Source of the DNA: Bifidobacterium sp. N4G05
GTDB taxonomy: Bacteria; Actinomycetota; Actinomycetes; Actinomycetales; Bifidobacteriaceae
Length of the DNA: 64,000 nucleotides
NCBI RefSeq assembly: GCF_002742445.1
Contig: NZ_NJNQ01000003.1
Location: forward strand, 124,001-188,000
Reading direction: 5' to 3'
Position numbers and translations under genes: made by a program. The notes beneath the pieces are model-generated. The model was not told where the DNA came from. It ran no database searches and saw nothing but the letters and a program-made list of their open reading frames with translations. Below are positions 27,906 to 37,719 of the stretch, piece after piece (position 1 is the stretch's first letter; each line of letters begins with the position of its first letter).

Positions 27906-29167
27906 TGCTCGTGCTTTCTGAACAGCGCCACAGTCTCAACATGATGGGTCATGGGGTAAATGTCGAATGCGCGGATATCCGCCAATTCGTAGCCCAGCGA
28001 CACGAGTGTGGCAGTATCTCTGGCGAGGCTTGCCGGATCGCATGCGATATAGACCACGCTTTTCGCTTCGGCTTCGGCAATCTGCCTGCACACTTTCGCA
28101 CGAGCGCCGGCACGCGGCGGATCAAGCACCACCACATCGGGTTTGGCGAGATCATTGCGCACGTTGGCAAGTGTTTTCGCCACATCGCCCACACGTGCAT
28201 CGACGTTGCCCAGATGAATGTGCCTCAAATTACGCTGCGCGTTCCTTACCGCGGTTTTGCCGCCTTCGACGCTCAACATGCGAGTGCGCTCCGCCGTCAG
28301 CGTAGCCAACGGCAGCGTGAACAGACCTGAACCGGAATACAAATCCCACAGGCATGCGGATTTGGCGCCGTCGAGCTCGCCGCGTACCAAATCAATCACA
28401 TGGTTGGTCAAAGCGATCGGCGCATGCCTATGCATCTGCCAGAAACCGCCTGCATCCACGTTGTATTCGAATGCACGGCCGGCAACAGTCACCTTTTCCG
28501 TAAGCTCACGGCTTCCAGCAACCACCTCACCGTTCACAAGCACGGCGTAATTGTCTGGAATCGGCGCATTATCGCGAGGTTCCGGAACGGATAGACGAAT
28601 CTGGGAACCCGGCTCAAAGCCACCCTCCCATACATGCTCACGCTCGGCCACTTCCAGCAACGTACGGCTGGCCAACGGCATGGTATCAATCGGAACGCGC
28701 ACATGCGTGCCCCGACGGCGCATCGACGGACGGCCATCTGCATCAGCGATCATCTCGATGCGAGTACGCCAATGCAGACCTTGCTCCGCATCGTCTTCCG
28801 GCATACGCTCAATGGGCACTTCCGTATCAACGTGGCCGAGTCTTGCCATCTGTTCCGCAACCGACGCGGCTTTCCACTTGAGTTGCCCGGCAAGCGACAC
28901 ATGCACCAGATCGGCGCCGCCGACGCCACCGCCCATGGCAAGGGGGCCTGCCAATGACCATATTGGATCAGTACGGTCTTCGCTCGCCTCGAGCACTTCC
29001 ACCACTTCGCCCGTCCAGAAGCGATCCTCACGATCATGTGGCTCGTCCAATGCGACACGGACCAGTTCTCCGGGCAATGCGAATCGCACGAACACAACAC
29101 GTCCGTCAATATGACCGACACAACGGCCTTGGTCGGCGTACCGTTCAATGCGGATGGTTGTTTCCAT
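27902..29167 (-). CDS. Class I SAM-dependent RNA uracil-C5 methyltransferase (TrmA/RlmD family)
   Basis: 421 residues. The N-terminal TRAM domain (IRIERYADQGRCVGHIDGRVVFVRFALPGE) binds RNA. The SAM-binding fold contains LWDLYSGSGLFTLPLA, VVVLDPPRAGARAKV, and the catalytic Cys in YIACDPASLARD. The cluster-ligating cysteines of E. coli RlmD are not seen, as in other actinobacterial members. The target is expected to be m5U in rRNA or tRNA. Its start overlaps the DUF3159 stop region by one base, forming a tight operon. Confidence 0.9.
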   Translation of the reverse strand: METTIRIERYADQGRCVGHIDGRVVFVRFALPGELVRVALDEPHDREDRFWTGEVVEVLEASEDRTDPIWSLAGPLAMGGGVGGADLVHVSLAGQLKWKAASVAEQMARLGHVDTEVPIERMPEDDAEQGLHWRTRIEMIADADGRPSMRRRGTHVRVPIDTMPLASRTLLEVAEREHVWEGGFEPGSQIRLSVPEPRDNAPIPDNYAVLVNGEVVAGSRELTEKVTVAGRAFEYNVDAGGFWQMHRHAPIALTNHVIDLVRGELDGAKSACLWDLYSGSGLFTLPLATLTAERTRMLSVEGGKTAVRNAQRNLRHIHLGNVDARVGDVAKTLANVRNDLAKPDVVVLDPPRAGARAKVCRQIAEAEAKSVVYIACDPASLARDTATLVSLGYELADIRAFDIYPMTHHVETVALFRKHEQ

Positions 29168-29913
29168 CAGTGTTCTTCCCTCATTTCGGTGGTTTGTGCT
29201 GCCTCAGCATCATCTTCGGAAGCTTCCTGCACCATCTTATGCCGGTGCATTGGCGTCGCCACGATCAGATACGAGACCCAAATCGCGAGCGCCCAGAACG
29301 GAATGCCCATCAGCAGACGCGCCGTTCCCAGCCAGCCGACGTGATTGCCGAAATAGAGCGGCACCTGCACGATCAGACGCAGCGCGAACACCCCGATCCA
29401 CATCGCGGTGATGATGGTATAGGCGCGATTGAGCGCCTTGTCACCTCGCCAATCGGCAAGCCAGGCACGAAAATGTTCGGTCGGTAACGTTCTGATGAAC
29501 TCGATGACCAATCCTAAGCCAGGCACTCGGGCCAGCAGTGAAATCGTCAGCAGAATAACGTAAAAGGCGTTGGTCAGGAATCCGAACATGTAATAGTTAC
29601 GTGCCTCGTGACTGTTCCATGCCCAAATCAGGCAGATACCTACTGCCAGCAAGCCTGATACCGCTCCCATGACGGACTGTCGTTGGCACAGGCGCACGAT
29701 CACCTGCAGCACGGCCAACACTGCGGACACGCCGATGGTCAGTTGCAAATTGGACGTGATGACGAACAACACCACGAACACGACGCCCGGCAGCATTGAT
29801 TCGATAACGCCTCTCGGACCGCCAATGGCGTCGATCACGGAAAAATCGTCAGTATTACCGGCATCGGCAAGCGCACCAAGACCGGTTCGTTTTTTTGCTT
29901 CGGTTTCAGCCAT
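29167..29913 (-). CDS. DUF3159 family membrane protein
   Basis: 248 residues with about six hydrophobic helices. Family features are SVIDAIGGPRGVIESMLPGVVFVVLFV near the N-terminus and RTLPTEHFRAWLADWRGDKALNRAYTIITAMW in the middle. DUF3159 proteins are restricted to Actinobacteria and usually lie next to DUF3710, as here. Function is unknown. Confidence 0.88.
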   Translation of the reverse strand: MAETEAKKRTGLGALADAGNTDDFSVIDAIGGPRGVIESMLPGVVFVVLFVITSNLQLTIGVSAVLAVLQVIVRLCQRQSVMGAVSGLLAVGICLIWAWNSHEARNYYMFGFLTNAFYVILLTISLLARVPGLGLVIEFIRTLPTEHFRAWLADWRGDKALNRAYTIITAMWIGVFALRLIVQVPLYFGNHVGWLGTARLLMGIPFWALAIWVSYLIVATPMHRHKMVQEASEDDAEAAQTTEMREEH

Positions 29914-29939
29914 ACGTATTAGTTATCGGTTCGAGCGGC

Positions 29940-30770
29940 TCAGCGCACTTCGGAGAACATCGGTCCACGAGACAGCGTGGTCTTGACCTCAACCTGCTGG
30001 TCGGAGTCGAATGGACCTTTCGGCTTGCCTGGAATCTCAGTCTTCTGCTCAGCCTCTTCCGCAGCGGCCTTCGCGGCCTTGCGTTCGGCCGGAGCGACCG
30101 GCGGATGCATGGGAATCAGGTCGCGCGGTGCCAACGGATCATCGCCTCGCTCCACCACAATATCGGCGAAGAACTGGTTCAACGCCTTTGCTTCCTCACC
30201 CTCAGGATCGGTGGCGGCCTTGCCGGAGAAGATGCCACGCAGCATCCAACGCGGACCGTCGACGCCTACGATGCGGGTAAGCACCTTGCGTCCACCCTTG
30301 ACGGTGACCGGCAATGCCAGTTCGGTGCCGAACACACCTTCGACTTCTTTCGCGTCCTTGTTGGCTTCAATCAGGTCGGCGCGAACGTCATCCCACAATC
30401 CGAGCGTCTTCGGGGCCGCGAACGCTTCAATCTCCACGCTGGAGGAACCGTAGGTGATGGTGGTGCCAAGAACCTGCTGAGTGGCACGGTTGGCTTTCAC
30501 GCGCAATTCAATGCCCTTCAGGAACGGCAGATAATATGATCCCATATCGAGGTACTCGTCGTAATCAGGAACGTTCTCATCTTCCACGTCCCACGGACCA
30601 TGCTTGTCACCGCGACCCTCGTATTCAGCGGAAGGCTTCGGAAGCGCCACGCCCTCCTGAGCTTCGTCAACATTTTCAGCTGCGTCGACAGCCTCTTCGT
30701 TTTCTTCGGCGGATGCTTCAAGAGCTTCCTCGCTCTGACGCTTCTTCTTACCGAATCCAAACAATCCCAT
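29940..30770 (-). CDS. DUF3710 family protein
   Basis: 276 residues from ATG 30770, which has AGGA 5 nt upstream; the in-frame ATG at 30782 is less likely. A basic N-terminus (GLFGFGKKKR), an acidic low-complexity stretch and then the DUF3710 core are seen: GPWDVEDENVPDYDEYLDMGSYYLP and PRWMLRGIFSGKAA. The C-terminal tail is Lys/Glu-rich. It is soluble, actinobacteria-specific and of unknown function; partner of DUF3159 by conserved neighbourhood. Confidence 0.87.
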   Translation of the reverse strand: MGLFGFGKKKRQSEEALEASAEENEEAVDAAENVDEAQEGVALPKPSAEYEGRGDKHGPWDVEDENVPDYDEYLDMGSYYLPFLKGIELRVKANRATQQVLGTTITYGSSSVEIEAFAAPKTLGLWDDVRADLIEANKDAKEVEGVFGTELALPVTVKGGRKVLTRIVGVDGPRWMLRGIFSGKAATDPEGEEAKALNQFFADIVVERGDDPLAPRDLIPMHPPVAPAERKAAKAAAEEAEQKTEIPGKPKGPFDSDQQVEVKTTLSRGPMFSEVR

Positions 30771-30832
30771 GATGTTCCTCATTTCATAACGTTTGCAACC
30801 GTGACTAGCCTAGCACCCATGCTTAATATGGG

Positions 30833-30865
30833 CTGGGAATCGGGGTGTGATATTCCAATTCCCAG
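30833..30865 (-). terminator. Putative terminator after exonuclease III gene
   Basis: 8-bp arms CTGGGAAT / ATTCCCAG, 23 nt after the xthA stop codon. No strong U-tract, so only moderately convincing. Confidence 0.4.
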
Positions 30866-30887
30866 TCTGTGCACGGTAAACAGTGGC

Positions 30888-31748
30888 TTAAATGTCATAC
30901 ATAATGCTGAGCGGCGCATGATCGGACCAGCGCAGGTCGTAGGTCGGAGCCTTATCGATCACGAATCCGCAGGCCGTTTCCGCAAGTTCCGGTGTTGCGA
31001 ACTGGTAGTCGATTCTCCAGCCGACATTGTTGTCAAATGCACGACCTCGCTGACTCCACCATGTGTACGGTCCCTGGATGTCTCCGGCGAGATCACGCAT
31101 CACATCCACAAATTCCAGTTCTCCCAGCCATTTGTCGACATATGCGCGCTCTTCGGGGAGAAATCCGGCATGCGTTTCGTTGGCTTTGGCGTTTTTGATG
31201 TCGAGCGGCGTGTGCGCGATATTAAAATCACCGCACAGCACCGCTTGTTTCCCACCATGTGCAGCTTCATCGCGCAATTGCTCCATACGTACCAGCATGG
31301 TGTCGAGGAAACGGTATTTCTGCTTCATTTTTTCCGGATCATCGGTATTTCCCGCATGCACATACACGCAAACCACGGTAACGGCATAGCCTTGCGGAGT
31401 TTGCACGTCCGCTTCGATCCAGCGTCCAGAATCAACATCCTCATCAAGTCCCGGCAAGCCATACCGCCGTTCGGCAACAGGCAATGCCGACAGTAGACCG
31501 ACACCGGCACGCCCTTTGATGCGGCAGATCTCGTTCATGCGATGCAATTCACTTTGATCAGCGATACGGCCTGCAGTCGAATATTCAAAACCGAATTCGT
31601 CAAAGATGGGATCGATTTCGTTTTGCGGAGCACGTACTTCCTGCAGGCACCATACGTCGGGAGTGTTGCGACCCGCCCATTCCTCGATGCCTTTGCGTTT
31701 CGCCGCGCGGATTCCATTCACATTAGAGGTTGTGATAGTGATCGTCAT
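30888..31748 (-). CDS. xthA: Exodeoxyribonuclease III
   Basis: 286 residues of the EEP (exonuclease-endonuclease-phosphatase) fold. Catalytic landmarks are ITTSNVNGIRAA at the N-terminus, WCLQEVRA with the metal-binding Glu, YVHAGN, CGDFNIAHTPLDIKN and the C-terminal WRIDYQFATPEL and WSDHAPL with the essential His. It repairs abasic sites and degrades DNA 3' ends. It lies alone between the DUF3710 promoter region and the opp terminator. Confidence 0.95.
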   Translation of the reverse strand: MTITITTSNVNGIRAAKRKGIEEWAGRNTPDVWCLQEVRAPQNEIDPIFDEFGFEYSTAGRIADQSELHRMNEICRIKGRAGVGLLSALPVAERRYGLPGLDEDVDSGRWIEADVQTPQGYAVTVVCVYVHAGNTDDPEKMKQKYRFLDTMLVRMEQLRDEAAHGGKQAVLCGDFNIAHTPLDIKNAKANETHAGFLPEERAYVDKWLGELEFVDVMRDLAGDIQGPYTWWSQRGRAFDNNVGWRIDYQFATPELAETACGFVIDKAPTYDLRWSDHAPLSIMYDI

Positions 31749-31776
31749 AGCGTCCTAGAGTAGCCGGAATACAAGA

Positions 31777-31803
31777 AAAGCCTCCGGCAATGCCGAAGGC
31801 TTT
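31777..31803. terminator. Terminator downstream of oppDF
   Basis: AAAGCCTCCGGC / GCCGAAGGCTTT with A- and T-rich flanks, 20-50 nt past the oppDF stop. Probably ends the opp transcript. Confidence 0.75.
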
Positions 31804-31825
31804 ATTTTGAGACATATCGGTCGGA

Positions 31826-33835
31826 TCAGTCAAGACCGAGCTGCAGCTTGCCGCCGGGGATGGCGTCAAGCAGATCACGAGTGTACTGCTTTTGCGGATG
31901 CTCGAAGACCTCGTCAGTGGTGGCGTGCTCCACAAGCTTGCCGTGCTGCATCACCACGACCTCATCGGCAATCTGGCGCACAACCGCCAAATCGTGGGTG
32001 ATGAACAGGTAGCTCAGGCCCTTTTCCGTCTGCAGGTCATTGAGCAATCGCAACACCTGGTCCTGTACCAGCACGTCCAAAGCGGATACGGCCTCGTCGC
32101 AGACGATCACGTCCGGATCGAGAGCCATGGCTCGTGCGATGGCGATGCGCTGTCGCTGACCACCGGAAAGCTCGTTCGGGTAACGGAAACGCACAGATCC
32201 CGGCAGTTCCACCATATCGAGCAACTCACGCACACGGGCAGCACGACTTTTCTTGTCTCCAATGCCGTGGATGCGCAGTGGTTCTTCGATGGAACGGTAA
32301 ATGGAGTACATCGGGTCAAGCGAACCATACGGATTCTGGAACACCGGCTGCACGTGACGACGGAAGTCAAGCAATTCCTTGCCTTGGAAGCCGGAAATGT
32401 CCTTGCCTTCATAGGTGACGGTGCCTGAGGTCGGTTCAAGCAGCTTCAGCACCATGTTGGCCACCGTGGACTTGCCGGAACCGGATTCGCCCACAATCGC
32501 CAGCGTGGTACCCTTTTTGACGGAGAAGCTCACATCGTCAACGGCCTTGAACATCTCCTTCTTGCGCGGCAGCTTGAACTCGCGCGTCAGATGATTCACC
32601 GTGATGATGGATTCGCCGGTCTTCAGTGAATCCTCATTCACCTTGTGTTCCATCACACGGCTGGCATCGCCACCATGCTCCTTGACGGAGATGATGCGCT
32701 GCGAGGCCAACGACGGCGCTGCCGACACCAGTCGCTTGGTGTACGGATGCTGCGGATGCTGCAGTACTTCCAGAGATGGGCCAGACTCAACGACCTGTCC
32801 CTTGTACATGACCACGATGTGCTGCGCACGCTCAGCCGCCAAGCCCAAGTCATGGGTGATGAACAGCACTGCGGTTCCCAACGAATCGGTGAGCATCTGC
32901 AGGTGATCAAGGATCTTCTTCTGCACGGTCACATCAAGCGCGGAGGTCGGCTCGTCGGCGATCAGCAGTTCCGGACGGCATGCCAAGCCGATGGCGATGA
33001 GCGCACGCTGGCGCATACCACCGGAAAACTCGTGCGGATACTGGCGTGCACGAGTGGCGGCATCCGGCAGACCTGCCTCAGAAAGAAGACCTGCGATGCG
33101 GTCGTCCATGGTAGAGCCGATTACATACTTCTTGGCGATGTACCAAGCGTCATCCTCGGCCACGCCGGCCTTGATCAGGTCGTCGGCCACGCGCCAACGC
33201 GTTTCAGATCCCGGAACCCACTCCGACTCGAAGTATGCCACGGTCTTGTCGAAGTCGTCGCCGGTCTTGCCGATCTTGGACAGCGCTTCCTTCGCCGCGG
33301 ACAACAGCTCCGGAAGATCCTTGGAGCCAAGGAAAGTCTCATCGTCGTTGTTTTTAAGCTCGACATCAGCATCGGCGAGAGCCTTCGACAGCGAGGAACG
33401 CTTCTCATGGGCGATATCCATATTGTTGGCGACCAGCGCCTCCTTCACCTGGGTGCCGATACGCCACACCGGGTTCAGGTTGCTCATCGGATCCTGCGGG
33501 ACAAGACCCATCTTGTTGCCGCGCAACTTGTCGAAATCCCTCTGCTTGTAACCGGAGATTTCCTCGCCATCAAGCTTGATGGATCCTCCGACCACATGGC
33601 CTGTGCCTGGAAGCAGACCAAGCACTGCCATAGCGGACGTGGACTTGCCGGAGCCGGACTCACCAACGATAGCCACCCACTGACCCGGGTATACGCTGAA
33701 AGAGGAGTTGCGCACCGCATGTATCGGCCGGCCATCATCAGTGGTGAAGTCGACCTGGAGGTTCTTGACTTCCAGCAGCGGACCGTTGGCGCGTTGCATG
33801 GCCTCGAGCTTGTTTTCGGTATTCATTTCAGTCAT
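31826..33835 (-). CDS. oppDF: Oligopeptide ABC transporter, fused OppD-OppF ATPase
   Basis: 669 residues from ATG 33835 (GAGGG 8 nt upstream), holding two nucleotide-binding domains. Domain 1: GESGSGKST, signature EFSGGMRQR, Walker B LLIADEPTSALD. Domain 2: GESGSGKST again, signature LSGGQRQR, Walker B VIVCDEAVSALD. Domain 1 carries a roughly 85-residue insertion between LNPVWRIG and YPHEFSGGM, containing a charged segment not found in ordinary OppD. It energises the OppBC channel. The gene follows oppC directly. Confidence 0.93.
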   Translation of the reverse strand: MTEMNTENKLEAMQRANGPLLEVKNLQVDFTTDDGRPIHAVRNSSFSVYPGQWVAIVGESGSGKSTSAMAVLGLLPGTGHVVGGSIKLDGEEISGYKQRDFDKLRGNKMGLVPQDPMSNLNPVWRIGTQVKEALVANNMDIAHEKRSSLSKALADADVELKNNDDETFLGSKDLPELLSAAKEALSKIGKTGDDFDKTVAYFESEWVPGSETRWRVADDLIKAGVAEDDAWYIAKKYVIGSTMDDRIAGLLSEAGLPDAATRARQYPHEFSGGMRQRALIAIGLACRPELLIADEPTSALDVTVQKKILDHLQMLTDSLGTAVLFITHDLGLAAERAQHIVVMYKGQVVESGPSLEVLQHPQHPYTKRLVSAAPSLASQRIISVKEHGGDASRVMEHKVNEDSLKTGESIITVNHLTREFKLPRKKEMFKAVDDVSFSVKKGTTLAIVGESGSGKSTVANMVLKLLEPTSGTVTYEGKDISGFQGKELLDFRRHVQPVFQNPYGSLDPMYSIYRSIEEPLRIHGIGDKKSRAARVRELLDMVELPGSVRFRYPNELSGGQRQRIAIARAMALDPDVIVCDEAVSALDVLVQDQVLRLLNDLQTEKGLSYLFITHDLAVVRQIADEVVVMQHGKLVEHATTDEVFEHPQKQYTRDLLDAIPGGKLQLGLD

Positions 33836-33855
33836 CGAATATCCCTCACTTACAC

Positions 33856-34821
33856 TCACGCACGGCTCTTCGGATCAAGCGCATCCTTCACAGCGTCGCC
33901 CATCATGATGAAGGCAAGCACAGTGATGGCAAGCGCCGCGGACGGGTAGAACAGCACCATCGGATCTGTACGCAGAATGGACTGCGCATTGGAGATGTCG
34001 CCGCCCCAGCTGACGGTAGTGGTCGGCAGACCCAGACCAAGGAAGCTCAACGTTGCTTCCAACACGATGTAGGTAGCCAGAGACGTTGTGCCCACCACAA
34101 TGATCGGTGCCAAGGAATTCGGCAGAATGTGGCGGAACAGGTTACGCCATGGCGTTGAGCCAAGTGCGGTGGAAGCCGTATTGAACTCCAGATTCTTGGC
34201 TTCCATAACAGCGCCTCGCGCAATTCGCGCAACAGATGTCCAGCCGAACAACGTCATGACCAGAATAATCTTCCAAATGGAACCGTTGGTCTTGAACATC
34301 TGCAGCACCACGATGGCACCAAGCAAAATCGGCAAAGCCAGGAAAATATCGGTCAAACGGCTGAGAATGCCGTCAACCCAGCCTCCGAAGAAGCCGCTCA
34401 ATGCACCGATCAGCGTGCCCAACAGCACCACCAGCACCGTAGCGAACACGCCGACGCTCAGCGAGGTACGAGTACCATACACCACGCGAGAGTACACGTC
34501 GCATCCTTGCAGATCGAATCCGAAAGGATGTCCCTTCGAAGCCGATTCCAAGGAGTTCTCAAGCGTGCAGTAATTCGGATTCTGCTTGGTCATCACTCCT
34601 GGGAACAGCGCCACGAAGATAATGAACACAATAAGCACAGCGGAGATGATGAACATCGGGTTCTTGCGCAGGGTACGCCATGCGTCAGCCCAAAGGCTTG
34701 AAGCCGGTACGGACTCGTCGACCGAGTCAACGTCCTTAAGCGGCGTCTCCTCAAGAGGAGCAACATATCGTTCCTGTCCCGGAAGTGCGTGGGAAAGATT
34801 CGTTTCGTTCATATCAGTCAT
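33856..34821 (-). CDS. oppC: Oligopeptide ABC transporter permease OppC
   Basis: 321 residues. A cytoplasmic head is followed by one helix (FIISAVLIVFIIFVALFPG), an external loop with FGFDLQGCDVYSRVVYGTRTSL, and the BPD_transp_1 core. The EAA loop is FRHILPNSLAPIIV. GGGAGG lies 8 nt before ATG 34821. It pairs with OppB. Confidence 0.94.
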   Translation of the reverse strand: MTDMNETNLSHALPGQERYVAPLEETPLKDVDSVDESVPASSLWADAWRTLRKNPMFIISAVLIVFIIFVALFPGVMTKQNPNYCTLENSLESASKGHPFGFDLQGCDVYSRVVYGTRTSLSVGVFATVLVVLLGTLIGALSGFFGGWVDGILSRLTDIFLALPILLGAIVVLQMFKTNGSIWKIILVMTLFGWTSVARIARGAVMEAKNLEFNTASTALGSTPWRNLFRHILPNSLAPIIVVGTTSLATYIVLEATLSFLGLGLPTTTVSWGGDISNAQSILRTDPMVLFYPSAALAITVLAFIMMGDAVKDALDPKSRA

Positions 34822-34838
34822 TGTTCAATCCTCCCAAC

Positions 34839-35765
34839 TCACGCGTAGCGGATTCGCGGATCAAGCGCCGCATAGAGCATATCGACCAGCAGGTTGCACA
34901 CTGCGAAAATCAACATAAGCAGAGTCACAATGGACACCACCAGGTTGCCTTCGCCCTTGATGATGCTTTGATAAGTCAGGTAACCAATGCCGTGCACATT
35001 GAAGATGGTTTCGGAAATCATGGCACCGCCCATCAGTGCGCCAAGATCCTGACCAAGGTAAGTGACGACAGGAATCATGGAGTTACGCAAAACGTGACGA
35101 TTCATGACCGACCTATTGCTCATGCCTTTGGCGCGTGCGGTGCGCACATAGTCAAGCGCGATATTGGAGGAAATCTCCGAACGACTCAATCTGATGATAT
35201 ATGCCATAGACACAGATCCAAGCACTATTGCCGGCATCAGTAGATCGATGAATCCTGGATTGGCGCCGGCCGTAACTGGAAGCAGACGCAACTTCACGCC
35301 TAGGAAATACTGGGCAAGGAAGCCCGTGACAAAGGTCGGGACGGAGATGAGCAGCAGAGAGATGATCAGGATCACGGTATCGCACCACTTGCCCTTGTTC
35401 AGACCGGAAATCGCGCCGAAGATCACGCCGAATACGGCTTCGAACACGAAAGCCATCAGTGCGAGCTTGATAGTGACCGGGAATGCACGTCCGATCTGGT
35501 CGATGACCAGCTGGCCGGAGAAGGTCTTGCCAAAATCAAGAGTCAGCGCATTTTTCAGGAACAGCAAATACTGTACGATGAACGGTTTATCCAGATTGTA
35601 TTCGGCACGAATCTGCGCAGCGACGGCCTCATTGACCGGCTTATCGCCAAACATCGCCTTAACCGGGTCGCCCGGCAATGCGAACACCAGGGCGTACACC
35701 AAAAGCGTCGTGCCGAGAACCACAGGGATCATCTGCAGAATGCGTCGCAGAAGATATCTGCCCAT
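34839..35765 (-). CDS. oppB: Oligopeptide ABC transporter permease OppB
   Basis: 308 residues opening with the classic GRYLLRRILQMIPVVLGTTLLVY helix. It carries the BPD_transp_1 EAA loop MNRHVLRNSMIPVVTYLGQDLG. AAGGAG precedes ATG 35765. It is the first gene of oppB-oppC-oppDF. Confidence 0.94.
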   Translation of the reverse strand: MGRYLLRRILQMIPVVLGTTLLVYALVFALPGDPVKAMFGDKPVNEAVAAQIRAEYNLDKPFIVQYLLFLKNALTLDFGKTFSGQLVIDQIGRAFPVTIKLALMAFVFEAVFGVIFGAISGLNKGKWCDTVILIISLLLISVPTFVTGFLAQYFLGVKLRLLPVTAGANPGFIDLLMPAIVLGSVSMAYIIRLSRSEISSNIALDYVRTARAKGMSNRSVMNRHVLRNSMIPVVTYLGQDLGALMGGAMISETIFNVHGIGYLTYQSIIKGEGNLVVSIVTLLMLIFAVCNLLVDMLYAALDPRIRYA

Positions 35766-36066
35766 TGGTTTCTCCTTTTATTGCTTATTCATTGTCAACC
35801 TTTTCAGATTATTACTCATAATCATCGGGGAAGGTTAACGATTTACCCCGCAAGTTTTGTGGCAACACACAACAAACTGCTTTATATTGCAGTTTCATGG
35901 GAATCAGCTGGGAAAAATGCATTGGTTGCCGGCATCTATCCCTGACGCCTCTTGGCCACACTGATCTCACCCTAAAAAACGGTGCGTATTACATGGAAAG
36001 GAAGGAACGGATATGATCCGTCCCTTCCTTCAATTGGCTCAGCGAGATTCACTCACGAAGATCGGC
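35766..36066. other. Intergenic region between oppA and oppBCDF
   Basis: No gene seen. It holds the oppA terminator hairpin and, nearer oppB, an AT-rich segment that presumably contains the oppBCDF promoter, so the permease genes can be expressed apart from oppA. Confidence 0.6.
35998..36030 (-). terminator. Terminator after oppA (proximal copy)
   Basis: 15-bp arms with one mismatch, AAGGAAGGAACGGAT / ATCCGTCCCTTCCTT, about 40 nt past the oppA stop. Read-through would couple oppA to oppB. Confidence 0.7.
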
Positions 36067-37719
36067 TCACTTGCCGGACTTGGTCATGTTCTCGTAGACC
36101 GGCAGGTTCTGCCAGTTCATTTCGAAACCGGAAACGCCGGTAGCAGCCACACCGTAGGCGTTGGCGTAGTACAGCGGAACGGCCGGGAGATCGTTCAACA
36201 GAATCTCCTGAGCCTGCTGGTACAGCTTGTTGGCCTCGTCGGTGGTCTGAGCGGCAGCGGCCTTGGAGCACAGATCGTCGAACGCCGAACTCTTGTAATC
36301 GCCATCGTTGGAACCATTGCCATCGGCAGCGGAGGAAGCGAAGTTGGCCACCAGATAGTTTTCGGCGGACGGATAATCCGGCTGCCAGCCGCTACGGAAT
36401 GCGCCCTGCACCTTGCGATCGGACACGGCGGTACGGTAATCGTTGAAGGTCGGGTACGGGTTGGTGGCAGCCACTTCGGAACCAAGCGTGTTGTTGATGG
36501 AGTTCACCACAGCGGTGTAGGTGGTCTCGTGGCCACCGTCAGCGTTGTAGGCGAAGGTAAGCTTGTCGTCGGAAGTCCACGGGCTGATGGCGTTGGCCTT
36601 CTCCCAGAGTTCCTTGGCCTTCTTCTCGTTGTACTTCAGATTCTCGCTACCCTTGAGAGAGTCGGAATAGCCCGGGGTCAGAGGAGAGGTGAAGTCGACG
36701 GCCGGAGTACCGGTGCCGTTGAGCACCTTGTCGCAGATGTTCTCGCGGTTGATGGCCATGGAGATGGCCTGACGACGCAGGGTGCCTTCCTCGGTACCAG
36801 CCTCGAAGTGCTTCAGGCTGGACGGAATGGTGAACTGCTGGATGACGGAACCGGCCTTGTTGTAGGCCTGTACGGTCTCATCGGTTTCGAAGGTCTTGGT
36901 GGCGGAGGCCGGCACGGACTCCATCACGTCGAGGGCACCGGACTGGATGTCGGCGTAGGCGGCGTCATCCTTGGTGTAAACCTTGAAGGTCACGCCGTCG
37001 TTCTTCGGGGTGCGGTTGCCCTTGTAGTCAGGGTTCTTCACGAGCACGATCTCGTTGTCGTGATCCCAGGATTGGAACTTGTACGGACCATTGCCGACCG
37101 GAGCCTCACCGAAGGCATCCGTGTCCTTGTAGAAGGATTCCGGCAGCGGAGCGAATGCGGAATAGCCCACCTTGATGGCGAACACGGAATCGGACTGGTT
37201 CAGGTCGACGGTGAACTCGTGATCGTTGACGATCTTCAGACCTTCAAGCTGCTCGTCACCCTTGAGGTTGTCGGTGTTCTGCAGTGCGTCATAGCCCTTG
37301 ATGGTGGAGAAGAAGGAGGAGCCGACCATGCCATTCTTGGCGTTGGCCACGTAGCTCCAAGCCTTGGTGAAGGACTCGGCGGTCACATCGGTGCCGTCAG
37401 TGAACTTCCAACCATCCTTGAGCTTGATGTCGTACTGGGTGGCGTCATCGTTAGCCTCAATGGACTCAGCCACTTCGTTGGAAGCATTGCCCTGGGCGTC
37501 GAAGGAAATCAGGCGGGAGAACAGCAGATCAACCGGTTTGCCACCACCGGTCTCGTTAGTGTTGCCCGGAATGAGCGGGTGCTGCGGTTCGGAATTGTAT
37601 GCGGTGATGATGTTGGCACCTTCAGCGGCGGTATCGCTGCCGTTGGAAGAGCCACAGCCGCTCAGCAGCATACCAAAAGCGCATGCGGCGGCAGCGAAAG
37701 CCAATGCTTTCTTCTTCAT
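36067..37719 (-). CDS. oppA: Oligopeptide-binding lipoprotein OppA (proximal copy)
   Basis: 550 residues. The signal peptide MKKKALAFAAAACAFGMLLSG ends in lipobox LLSGC, giving a lipid-anchored binding protein. The SBP_bac_5 body begins DTAAEGANIITAYNSEPQHPLIPGNTNETGG and includes ANDDATQYDIKLKDGWKFTDG and SYVANAKNG. AGGAG sits 9 nt before ATG 37719. It feeds peptides to OppBCDF. Several segments are identical at DNA level to the neighbouring oppA copy. Confidence 0.94.
   Translation of the reverse strand: MKKKALAFAAAACAFGMLLSGCGSSNGSDTAAEGANIITAYNSEPQHPLIPGNTNETGGGKPVDLLFSRLISFDAQGNASNEVAESIEANDDATQYDIKLKDGWKFTDGTDVTAESFTKAWSYVANAKNGMVGSSFFSTIKGYDALQNTDNLKGDEQLEGLKIVNDHEFTVDLNQSDSVFAIKVGYSAFAPLPESFYKDTDAFGEAPVGNGPYKFQSWDHDNEIVLVKNPDYKGNRTPKNDGVTFKVYTKDDAAYADIQSGALDVMESVPASATKTFETDETVQAYNKAGSVIQQFTIPSSLKHFEAGTEEGTLRRQAISMAINRENICDKVLNGTGTPAVDFTSPLTPGYSDSLKGSENLKYNEKKAKELWEKANAISPWTSDDKLTFAYNADGGHETTYTAVVNSINNTLGSEVAATNPYPTFNDYRTAVSDRKVQGAFRSGWQPDYPSAENYLVANFASSAADGNGSNDGDYKSSAFDDLCSKAAAAQTTDEANKLYQQAQEILLNDLPAVPLYYANAYGVAATGVSGFEMNWQNLPVYENMTKSGK
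36191..36391. repeat. 201-bp identical block shared by the two oppA genes (copy 1)
   Basis: By direct reading this block is identical to 38064-38264, while flanking sequence differs. It encodes the C-terminal third around NYLVANFASSAADGNGSNDG. Further identical blocks: 37201-37284 with 39071-39154, and 37352-37449 with 39222-39319. Confidence 0.85.
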
